From: Bdellovibrionaceae bacterium UBA2339
Lineage (GTDB): Bacteria > Bdellovibrionota > Bdellovibrionia > Bdellovibrionales > JAMPXM01
Direction: 5' to 3'
Assembly (NCBI GenBank): GCA_002344785.1
Contig: DDUL01000054.1
Coordinates: 5,627-69,626 of the forward strand
Length of the DNA stretch: 64,000 nt
Below, one piece after another: positions 16,050 through 23,546 of the stretch; within the stretch, counting starts at the first letter, position 1, and every line of letters starts with the position of its first letter. Below the pieces are notes generated by a model. That model was not told the origin of the DNA and searched no databases. It saw only the letters and a program-made list of their open reading frames with translations. Both the position numbers and the translations under genes were made by a program.

Positions 16050-16640
16050 TCACTTGAGCAGTTCGATGATTTCCTTTTCCAATTTCTTTTCGTCGCCGGA
16101 CTTGAAGCCCGCGTGGACGCGATGAATTTTACCTGTGCGATCGACGATGAAAGATGTCGGCATTGTCTCTACGCCAAGGCCTTCCACCATGCTCTTATTC
16201 TTGTCGTAGACGACCGGGAAGCTTACGGGGTGATCTTGCAAGAAGGCCTTGCCGTCATTGGCATCATCATCGACGTTGACGCCGACGACGACGAGACCTT
16301 TGCCTTTATACTTCTGATACAGCTTCTCGAGCGCGGGAAGTTCGACTTTACAGGGCTCGCACCACGCGGCCCAGAAATCGTAGATGACGACTTTGCCTTG
16401 CAGGGCCTTGGCGTTCAGCGGCGCTTTGCCGGGGAAGGGCGCGACTTTCAATGCGGGGAAACTTTGACCGGCTTTGGCTTTGGCCTCGGCCGGCAGAGGC
16501 CAAAGGCTCAGCCAACAAGTGAATGCGAAAAGTGATGCGAAAAGTCCGGCGCGCGCGGCGGTGCGAAGCGTGGAGCGATGAGAGGTGGCGTTTGTGGAGT
16601 TTTGCTGTGTGGAGTTCTTGGGATCAGCTTGCAGGGACAT
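16050..16640 (-). CDS. TlpA-like periplasmic thioredoxin
   Basis: A 196-residue protein. I take ATG 16640 because GAGGAG lies 7 nt upstream. A signal peptide is visible (RTAARAGLFASLFAFTCWLS, cut near AEA). The thioredoxin fold has FWAAWCEPCKVELPALEKL, with active site WCEPC, and the cis-Pro loop ETMPTSFIVDRTGKI. This is the TlpA/ResA class, which reduces disulfides of exported proteins such as apocytochromes. In this operon the likely substrates are the cysteines of the DUF4266 tail or the CASCH of the downstream lipoprotein. It lies 40 nt upstream of the DUF4266 gene. Confidence 0.92.
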   Translation of the reverse strand: MSLQADPKNSTQQNSTNATSHRSTLRTAARAGLFASLFAFTCWLSLWPLPAEAKAKAGQSFPALKVAPFPGKAPLNAKALQGKVVIYDFWAAWCEPCKVELPALEKLYQKYKGKGLVVVGVNVDDDANDGKAFLQDHPVSFPVVYDKNKSMVEGLGVETMPTSFIVDRTGKIHRVHAGFKSGDEKKLEKEIIELLK

Positions 16641-16929
16641 GCCGGCGCTCCTCAGGTTCTGATGTGTGGCGAACGTGTTGGCTCGCCTGACTTGTTGAAT
16701 GTTCCGAAGCTGCCAGCGGCGGCCAAAATCGCGCACTCTTCTCGAGATCGAGCAGGTGCAGGATGCGGTCGATGGACTGGCTTCTTCATCTTGCTAGATC
16801 TTTATCGGCATCCCAATGCGGGACTCGAGGGATTCTCGAATTGAGGCACGGCGATCTCGATTTGAGACAGCGATTGATTGCGGGCCGAGTTGGAAATGAA
16901 AATTCAGCCCTGTGTAAAGCGGGTGAGGA

Positions 16930-18081
16930 TCAGAACTTCGCCGTCATTCCTAAGCCGACGACGAAGGCGTCGATCTTGAGTTTCTCGTCGTCGTCGAGCG
17001 TCTCGAGGCGATTGGCCGCGGTCACATCTTGAAAGCGCTGCTGGTAGGCCTCGAATTTGGCCGACACATTGAACTTGTCGGTGATGTTCCAAGAGGGGCG
17101 AAGGCCCAGGTTGATGGAGTTGTAAGTTCCAAGAGTGTTGTTGCCGGTGTAGAAGGGGCCAGGATCGCCGACATAGTAGTCTTTGTGAAACTTCGCTTTG
17201 GTCTGCGTATAAAAACGCAGCGTCGTGGCGATTTCAAACTTGCGGCTGAACTCGTAGGAAATTCGCTCTTCCAAGGTGTGAGACATCACGCCCCAGCTGT
17301 CTTGGTAAATTCGGTAGGCCGTCGCGAACGAAGTTTTCAAGGCGTTGGAGAAGTAGTTGTACTTAAAGCCCACGGCGTGGCGATTTCGGGTGCGTGGGTG
17401 ATTTTCGGAAAGCGCGACGACGGAGCTTCCTGAAATCAGTTTGGCGCGGCGGTAAGCGCTGGCGATGTAGCCGTTTTCGACGCGGAAGTCGTAGAGAATT
17501 TGGAAGATGGCTTGCTTGCTGAGAATTTGCGCCAGTGAGATGGAGTAGATCTGGTGGCTCATGCCTTCGATGAATGTGGGATTGCCGTTGGCGCGGATCA
17601 CATCGGCGCCAGTTGCGAAACCAAAGCCGACGGTGGTGTTCTTTTGGAAGAACTCTCGTGTCCCACCGGCGACGACGATGCGGGAATTATAGTCCTCTTC
17701 GTCGGACGTGATCACACCAAAGGAGATGTTGCCGTCTGGAATCAGTGAGGAGAAGTTCAGTCCAAATTCTTTGCGGTGATCCGTGATCTTGCCCTGCGAT
17801 GCATAGGTCTTCACTTCGCTGGAAGCGCTGGTGAGCAGATCCTGGGTGTGCTCAAACGTCAGCGTCATGCGGTCTTCGTTGAAGGTGGACGTGACCTCGA
17901 TCGAAGGCGAAAGCACTTGGGTTTTGCTGTCATCATAGCGGCGAATCACCGTCGAGGCCTCGGTCGCGGCATAGGCCAGCGGCGTGTCGAGTGCGGCGAA
18001 GATCAGATGAAGCCAGGCCCATACAACGACCCAACTCCGAAGTGTGCGCGGCTGTGGTCGGTCGATCACGCGTGTCCTCAT
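16930..18081 (-). CDS. DUF3570 outer-membrane-barrel-like protein
   Basis: A 383-residue protein. The signal peptide (RSWVVVWAWLHLIFAALDT, cut near AYA) is followed by the DUF3570 opening: STVIRRYDDSKTQVLSPSIE, then VTSTFNEDRMTLTFEHTQDL. Regular alternating hydrophobic strands run to a terminal aromatic, GLGMTAKF, as expected for an outer-membrane beta barrel. The ATG overlaps the stop of the upstream SH3/barrel gene (ATGA), so the two are translationally coupled. Together with DUF4266, TlpA and, elsewhere, ApbE, it forms a gene set seen in many proteobacteria whose function is unclear. Confidence 0.85.
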   Translation of the reverse strand: MRTRVIDRPQPRTLRSWVVVWAWLHLIFAALDTPLAYAATEASTVIRRYDDSKTQVLSPSIEVTSTFNEDRMTLTFEHTQDLLTSASSEVKTYASQGKITDHRKEFGLNFSSLIPDGNISFGVITSDEEDYNSRIVVAGGTREFFQKNTTVGFGFATGADVIRANGNPTFIEGMSHQIYSISLAQILSKQAIFQILYDFRVENGYIASAYRRAKLISGSSVVALSENHPRTRNRHAVGFKYNYFSNALKTSFATAYRIYQDSWGVMSHTLEERISYEFSRKFEIATTLRFYTQTKAKFHKDYYVGDPGPFYTGNNTLGTYNSINLGLRPSWNITDKFNVSAKFEAYQQRFQDVTAANRLETLDDDEKLKIDAFVVGLGMTAKF

Positions 18082-18929
18082 AGTCCAGCCTCCAGGCTCA
18101 TGAGAAGACCGTTGGACACCAGACTGTTGTTGGCGTTGTAGATGGCGACTTGATTGATGCCGATGGCGATCGAGGCCACGCCGCCGAGATTATAACGAAG
18201 ACCCGCCCCAGCACCCATGAACACATTCAGCGGCGTGCTGCCAGCGAAGAAGCTGTCTTTGGCGCCGGTACTGAGTGCCCCGACTTGGTATTGAACGAAA
18301 CCCGAAACGGCGCCAAACAGCAAGGCGTCGTTGCCGATCTCGCCACCGCCCAAGGTGCCCTGTGCCGAGGGTGCGAGCCATTGCCCCGCGAAGGCCTTCA
18401 CGTAGAATCCGGGGCTCAGGTAATTCATGTAGCCAACGGTCCAGAGAGACTGGCGATCCTTAAGGCTTGCGTAACTAAATTGCACAGCCGAGTCGACTAG
18501 GGCGACGACGCCGAATTTTTCAAGATCGACATTGTCTTCGGCGCCGCTCAGTCGCACCGATGCGCTCACGGATACAAAGCCAACGGCTCGCTGCTTTTCG
18601 CCAGTTGGGACGATGACCTTGTAGAAACGTCCTTGAGCGGACTCGAAAACTTTTGAACTGGCGCGAAGTTCGGTGTTCGCCGACAAAACGGCGAGTGGTC
18701 GGTACTTTTCACCGGGACCTGAGTATGCGACGACCTCATCTTCCAAAACCGTCAAGGTGACGGCAGCCAGGGCCGGTGTGATGAGGAAGAGTTGCATGAT
18801 GAGCGTGGCAACGGCCAGCCCAAGTCCCTGCATGAATTTCGGTGCGAGGGCGCAATGGCGCAACAGCTTCTTGAGCGAAGCGCGCGAGGCTGGGGTGTTG
18901 AGCTTGAGATGCGTTTGCGGCGTCGTCAC
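18078..18929 (-). CDS. exported SH3-like plus beta-barrel protein
   Basis: A 283-residue protein with GTG start at 18929 after GGAAAC. The signal segment is ATLIMQLFLITPALA. Residues about 55-125 look like a bacterial SH3 fold (VVAYSGPGEKYRPLAVLSAN, RFYKVIVPTG, AVGFVSVSASV). The rest (about 130-283) is made of amphipathic strands with Gly-rich turns and ends GLLMSLEAGL, like a small outer-membrane barrel. It is the first gene of the operon leading to DUF3570. In other genomes a similar SH3 plus barrel protein accompanies DUF3570 genes, but I cannot confirm this here. Confidence 0.6.
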   Translation of the reverse strand: MTTPQTHLKLNTPASRASLKKLLRHCALAPKFMQGLGLAVATLIMQLFLITPALAAVTLTVLEDEVVAYSGPGEKYRPLAVLSANTELRASSKVFESAQGRFYKVIVPTGEKQRAVGFVSVSASVRLSGAEDNVDLEKFGVVALVDSAVQFSYASLKDRQSLWTVGYMNYLSPGFYVKAFAGQWLAPSAQGTLGGGEIGNDALLFGAVSGFVQYQVGALSTGAKDSFFAGSTPLNVFMGAGAGLRYNLGGVASIAIGINQVAIYNANNSLVSNGLLMSLEAGL

Positions 18930-19237
18930 CGATCTAGTTTCCGAGTCGAGCGCTTGGCGGTCAACTTCAGAGCGCGAAGGCGAGTCGATGAAGTCAGGCG
19001 GCTTGGGCCAGTGCCCCGAACAATTCGTCGAGATCGAGGGGCTGAGTATGAAGCGATGGCCGCCGTGAGGCGAAGTCGTGTCGGTTCGGCAAAGGGATCG
19101 GAAGGCCGAGCGCCGGTTGGGTCCAAGTCCTGAGTCTTGGCCTTTAAATCGGCGCGGGTCGCGTTTTGATTTTTGTCGACCCTTGGGCCGTCTCCTTCTA
19201 CCATGTGAAGCTGGTCAACGCGCAGGTGGTCTCGACG

Positions 19238-21160
19238 ATGAGCCGTTCAATTTCAGCTATGAAAAATGCGAAGCTGCTGATCCAAGCGCGGTGGCGTCGG
19301 CAAAGTGTTTTTGCGCCCGGCTTGGCTGTGGCGCTGGTGTTCACTTTGTTGTGTCCCGACTTTGATCCAGTGGCCTCGGTCGCACAGGCGCAAATCGATG
19401 TGGAAGTGGATCAGGAGATGCGCGAAGAAGGTGCCCGCGCGACGCCCGCACCCAAACGTCGTAGACTGCGCGGCCTGCGTGATGATCGTGAGGGTGGAAG
19501 CGAGATCGATGGAGGTTGGGTGAAGCCCAATCGTTCGCAAGGCGCGTCTTCCAAGTCCGCAAAATCCGGTCAACAGAAGGCAACTTCGACGCGTACTGCA
19601 CCGGCCAAACGCGCAACCTCCAAGCCGTCCTTGAAATCAGGCTCAGGCGTAAAGAAGCGTGTCGACGCTGCACCCGTTGAGCAGGTGCAGGACGACAGCT
19701 TTGGCAATTCGGAAGTCGATTCCGGCGTGAGCGTGGGTGAAAGCGAAAAGGATCAGGACGCTGTGCTGTTGGACGAGGTCCAAGATCGGCGCGAAATATT
19801 GGCCGAGAGCGCGGATCTGGATGCGGCCCAAGCTGAAGAGCTGCCAGGAACGGCCTCGGTGGAAGCCGAGTTCTCGGTTCGCCGTGTTGGGGTTTTGTTT
19901 CGCGGACGTTCTGTGGCGAAGGGGCAGAGTTTAGTTTCGGACTTGGCCTCGCAGTTGAGCGCGAAGACTTACTTGCTCGCGCAAAGCATCGACATCGCGG
20001 ATTTTCCGCGTCTCGATGAAGCTGACGGCGCGCCTGTGCAACGAGGAAAGTTTAAGACTTGGAGCACGCAGTATCGTGTCGACGCATTTTTGGTGGTTCA
20101 AGAAGTCGAACTATCGCTCAGATGGACCTTGTTCTCTTCGCGCGGACATGTGCTGCTCAGTGGAACGCTCGGCTTGCAAAATAATCTGAGTGCGGTCAGC
20201 GATGCGGATCTTAAGGCTCTCAGCGAGCCCACCGTGGATCGCTTGGTGAGCTTGTTCCCGTATCGAGGTTTTGTGACGCGTGTTGAAGGCGGTCGGGTGG
20301 TGATCAACTTGGGCGAGCGACACGGAATTCGTATTGGTGATCGCTTGCAGCTGCTCACCTACTCGGGACGTCGATTTGACTCTGTGCTGAAGCGCTTGGG
20401 AGTCGTTGAGGTCGACAAGTTGATGGGTAGTTCGCAGAGCGAGGCCATCATCGATGGTCAGTTTGTCGTGCCAATCTACGCGAAGGTGGGTTTTCAAGCG
20501 CCCACGCAAGTGAACTTGGCAGCGCAAACTTTGGGTGCGGGAACTGACTGGGCGCTCACGGTCGGTGGAGAACTGGTGGGCTTTGCGGGCGACGCTGCGG
20601 AAGCGCGCTTTCAACCGAAAGTCTTTCGCTTCAACGCCACACCCTTTGGTGTGTTGGGACTCGCGTACAAAGACAATATGGTCCGCAGCCACTTTGGCAG
20701 CGTGCGCTCGGACACGGAAACTCTCAATCTTTTCGAAGTTTGGGCTTTGCACAACTGGAAGACTTGGGGCGGTGATCGCTCGGCACTCTTGATGTCGTTG
20801 GGAGTTCGTTACTTCTCGCTGCAAGTGGTCCCCAAAGTGGGCGCGACCACCAGCTTGGAGTCTGGCAGCGTGCTATCGCCGATGCTGGAGCTTCGCTACA
20901 ACATGGTGTCGCGCGGACTGATCCGACTGTTCGTCCTCGGTGAGGCCTTTTACCCCTTGCTGTCGACGGGCGGATCGAGTTCAGGATTAAGCTTCGCATT
21001 TGGCGGCGGCGCCGGCGCCGGGGCGCAACTGAGTCTGACGCCTCGTTTAGCTGTTGAAGTGGCCGGGCGATCGCGATATTTCCGACGTCCCGTCGAAGGA
21101 CTCAGTGGCGTGCAAGAGCGCCAGAACACCGTCGGTGGGACGTTGATCTTTAGATTCTAG
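19238..21160 (+). CDS. large exported protein of unknown function
   Basis: A 640-residue protein if begun at ATG 19238 (a TTG 72 nt upstream is in frame). The hydrophobic segment SVFAPGLAVALVFTLLCP ends near SVAQAQ, consistent with Sec export. Residues about 50-190 are low-complexity, rich in Ser, Lys, Arg and Asp. A CsgG-like alpha/beta part follows (VGVLFRGRSVAKGQSLVSDL ... VDAFLVVQEVELSLRWTLFS). Then comes an OB/PDZ-like region with VTRVEGGRVVINLGERHGIR, and a C-terminal barrel-like region ending GGTLIFRF. EpmA follows 41 nt later in the same direction. I do not recognise a family. Confidence 0.6.
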   Translation: MSRSISAMKNAKLLIQARWRRQSVFAPGLAVALVFTLLCPDFDPVASVAQAQIDVEVDQEMREEGARATPAPKRRRLRGLRDDREGGSEIDGGWVKPNRSQGASSKSAKSGQQKATSTRTAPAKRATSKPSLKSGSGVKKRVDAAPVEQVQDDSFGNSEVDSGVSVGESEKDQDAVLLDEVQDRREILAESADLDAAQAEELPGTASVEAEFSVRRVGVLFRGRSVAKGQSLVSDLASQLSAKTYLLAQSIDIADFPRLDEADGAPVQRGKFKTWSTQYRVDAFLVVQEVELSLRWTLFSSRGHVLLSGTLGLQNNLSAVSDADLKALSEPTVDRLVSLFPYRGFVTRVEGGRVVINLGERHGIRIGDRLQLLTYSGRRFDSVLKRLGVVEVDKLMGSSQSEAIIDGQFVVPIYAKVGFQAPTQVNLAAQTLGAGTDWALTVGGELVGFAGDAAEARFQPKVFRFNATPFGVLGLAYKDNMVRSHFGSVRSDTETLNLFEVWALHNWKTWGGDRSALLMSLGVRYFSLQVVPKVGATTSLESGSVLSPMLELRYNMVSRGLIRLFVLGEAFYPLLSTGGSSSGLSFAFGGGAGAGAQLSLTPRLAVEVAGRSRYFRRPVEGLSGVQERQNTVGGTLIFRF

Positions 21161-21201
21161 TCGGCGCCTGCATTCGGCGTCGTATCTTTGGAGTTTCATT
21201 C

Positions 21202-22551
21202 ATGGCCGAGTCCCAAGCTCCCAATCGGCGCAGCGACTTTTTGCTCACGCACTGGTCGCGCTATCCGGCTTGGCCCTCAGCACAGTCTTCTCGTGAATGG
21301 AAGTCGGGGCGCTGGCCGCTCCAGTTCGGGCACACGCTATTGGCCAAGCTTCGCTGGCATGCGCTTTCACTTCGCGGTGCCGTGCAAGACAACGAAGTGC
21401 CAAGCCCCTCGGAAGTTCTGCGCGCTGGGGATTGGGTGAGTGTCGATGAGGTGAGTGGTGAAGTTATACTTTGGTCGCCGAATCGCCTCGATCCTGACAC
21501 GACATTTACGGCGGCGGATTTGCGTGCGACGGAGCGATGGTCCAACTTACTGACAAATCTACGTCGATACTTCTTGGAGCGCGGCTTTCACGAGGCGAGC
21601 ACGCCTTTTCTGGCGCCTTCGCCGGGCACGGAAGCCTATCTCGACTCGGTGTCGGTGCGATTGCGACGTTGGGATGGTGCCGAGTTCACGCGTTACGCCA
21701 TCACCAGCCCTGAGTTTCACCTCAAGAAAATTTTGGCCGCCGGCTGCGACAAGGTGTTTGAGATCGCACGTTGTGTGCGCAACCTTGAGGGCGGCGATCA
21801 GCATGCGCTCGAGTTTCATATGCTGGAATGGTACCGAAGCTTCGCCTCACATCGCGAGATCGCCGAGGACTTGGCGTTGCTTTTGGAAAGTTTGGGTGCG
21901 CCCAGGCCCACGCATCGAGATTGGTTGGGCCTTGTGGCGGAGTCGATGGAGCAGCGCGGAGCTTGGTCGCATCTCGGCGTGTCGGCTTACACGAGACCTG
22001 AGCAGCGTGAGGAATTTTTGCGTCTCGCTTTGCAGGCGAAGGATCACACGCAGTATCCAGACGTGACGCCGGCGCCATCAGCTGAGCCGATTCAAGCACT
22101 TCGCACTTTGCTGACGGCTTTGAAAGTGGAGTGGCGAGACGCGGATGGCATCAATGATTTGCTTCAGCGGCTTTGGTTGGAGCGCATCGAAGATTTGCTA
22201 GCGAAAGATCGGCCGATGCTGGTGGAGGATTTTCCGCCAGCGCTTTCGGCATTGGCGCGAGTGAACGCCGAAGGTTGGGCTGAGCGCTTCGAGCTTTATT
22301 GGCGAGGTTTAGAGATCGCCAACGCATTTCACGAGCTCAATGATCCCGAAGAAAATCAACAGCGCTGGCAAAGAGATTTGCTTGAAAAGCGGCGCTCGGG
22401 CCGACCCGAGGTCCCCGTGGATCAAGAGCTCGCGCAAGCTTTTCTGCATGGTGTGCCACCAGCTGGCGGCATCGCGCTGGGTGTTGAGCGCTTAGCGATG
22501 GCGCTTTGGAACTTACCCAACATCAATGAAGTTCGTCCGTTTGTGTATTGA
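21202..22551 (+). CDS. epmA: EF-P lysyl-lysine ligase-like (EpmA/GenX/PoxA) class II aaRS paralogue
   Basis: A 449-residue protein. Class II synthetase motifs are visible: NLRRYFLERGFHEASTPFLA (motif 1 region), FEIARCVRNLEGGDQHALEF followed by HMLEWYR (motif 2), and GGIALGVERLAMALWNLPNI (motif 3). This is the EpmA arrangement, which transfers beta-lysine to elongation factor P, and lacks the full anticodon-binding domain of LysS. However, EpmA is normally about 325 residues. Here about 105 extra N-terminal residues resemble part of an OB fold (LRWHALSLRGAVQDNEVPS). EpmB and EF-P are not in the window. The start has GGAG 8 nt before the ATG. Confidence 0.85.
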   Translation: MAESQAPNRRSDFLLTHWSRYPAWPSAQSSREWKSGRWPLQFGHTLLAKLRWHALSLRGAVQDNEVPSPSEVLRAGDWVSVDEVSGEVILWSPNRLDPDTTFTAADLRATERWSNLLTNLRRYFLERGFHEASTPFLAPSPGTEAYLDSVSVRLRRWDGAEFTRYAITSPEFHLKKILAAGCDKVFEIARCVRNLEGGDQHALEFHMLEWYRSFASHREIAEDLALLLESLGAPRPTHRDWLGLVAESMEQRGAWSHLGVSAYTRPEQREEFLRLALQAKDHTQYPDVTPAPSAEPIQALRTLLTALKVEWRDADGINDLLQRLWLERIEDLLAKDRPMLVEDFPPALSALARVNAEGWAERFELYWRGLEIANAFHELNDPEENQQRWQRDLLEKRRSGRPEVPVDQELAQAFLHGVPPAGGIALGVERLAMALWNLPNINEVRPFVY

Positions 22552-22574
22552 GCCGAGCCGGCGTTGGCGAGCGC

Positions 22575-22691
22575 TCACCGCGTGGTGAGTGTAGGGGCTT
22601 CGTATGCGGAATGAATTTTGAGTGATCCGGAAAATGTGAGCAAGGGAACTAGTAGTATCACGACGAAGATCGATTGCCGGATAACTTTCAT
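22575..22691 (-). CDS. possible 38-residue hydrophobic microprotein
   Basis: This ORF is too short for routine gene calling. It starts at ATG 22691, with GGAAGGG 5 nt upstream on the minus strand, and encodes KVIRQSIFVVILLVPLLTFS followed by GSLKIHSAYEAPTLTTR. The product looks like one transmembrane or signal segment plus a 17-residue polar end. It lies just downstream of the RHS partner gene and could belong to that operon. The ORF may also be chance. A CTCACC/GGTGAG hairpin (22574-22589) overlaps its stop. Confidence 0.3.
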   Translation of the reverse strand: MKVIRQSIFVVILLVPLLTFSGSLKIHSAYEAPTLTTR

Positions 22692-22837
22692 TCATCCCTT
22701 CCTTCATGCTCCTTTGTCGATTTCATTAGAACCACCTTGATGCACGATTCCGAGTATTGAATTCTTAGCACTGGCACTATTCATCTCTCTTCGGCAACTC
22801 GAGTGAAAGATAATTTAATCAAGATCATCAGGTTTCA

Positions 22838-23533
22838 TCAGGATTTTTTCGCGAGATCCGTGAATGGCATTGAGTCAGCAATAACCGAAGAACTCGCATT
22901 TAGTCCAAAAGCGATCGTCGATATGACTTTGTTGGTAAATCCAGTAATGTTCGAATAATTCGAATCGAAAAATAGATTCGCTGGAATTGAGATCGAAATA
23001 TCACATCCTGGATTTCTTGCTGGAAGTTCGAACCCCAATTTTGAGCTAATCGTATAGTCTGCCGGTGCAACTGAAATTCCTATGGCTGAGAACAGGTGAT
23101 TAAACTGTTGCGAAACTGTTGAGGCAAAAACGCCTTCACATTGAAGTCGAATGCCGTCTGAGGAGTTATTGATCTCTAGAAATGCAATTGGATTTCGTGA
23201 GCCAGGTGTGTCCTTATGGCGCGCGCTAGCGAGGCGACTTAAAGTATGAGGGATCGATTCGGATTGTGGTAAGCCGACAATGCTTGAAGACGGCGCTCTT
23301 GGTTCATTTGGACGTTCTACAAAATACGGAGTGAGAGTCGAACAGTGTTCGTTTATGCATTCAATCGGGAAAGTAATGTTAGTAAGCTCCTGATTTAGTC
23401 CAGATTCAGGCAGCTTGTGATTGTTAACGAATCGACCGAATTGATAGCTGAAGACAATCCAACCAAATTTGGAGAAGTCTGGCGACGCTGCATAAGTCCA
23501 ATTGGTGCCAGACTCTATGTGAATGACCTTCAT
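22838..23533 (-). CDS. putative partner/immunity protein of the RHS protein, family A
   Basis: A 231-residue protein. The ATG at 23533 has AAGGAG 5 nt upstream and is 13 nt after the RHS stop, so it is very likely co-transcribed. It has no signal peptide or transmembrane helix. It shares its blocks with the orphan gene 7 kb away: FSKFGWIVFSYQF (FTKFGWIVISRQF there), RNPIAFLEIN (RNPIALLEIN), and FFDSNYSNITGFTNK (MYFDRTYSNSLGYTNQ). The position immediately after an RHS tip is the classic position of an immunity gene, but no known immunity domain is recognisable. The gene is visibly AT-richer than the flanks, as expected for an acquired cassette. Confidence 0.6.
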   Translation of the reverse strand: MKVIHIESGTNWTYAASPDFSKFGWIVFSYQFGRFVNNHKLPESGLNQELTNITFPIECINEHCSTLTPYFVERPNEPRAPSSSIVGLPQSESIPHTLSRLASARHKDTPGSRNPIAFLEINNSSDGIRLQCEGVFASTVSQQFNHLFSAIGISVAPADYTISSKLGFELPARNPGCDISISIPANLFFDSNYSNITGFTNKVISTIAFGLNASSSVIADSMPFTDLAKKS

Positions 23534-23546
23534 GAGATCTCCTTCG

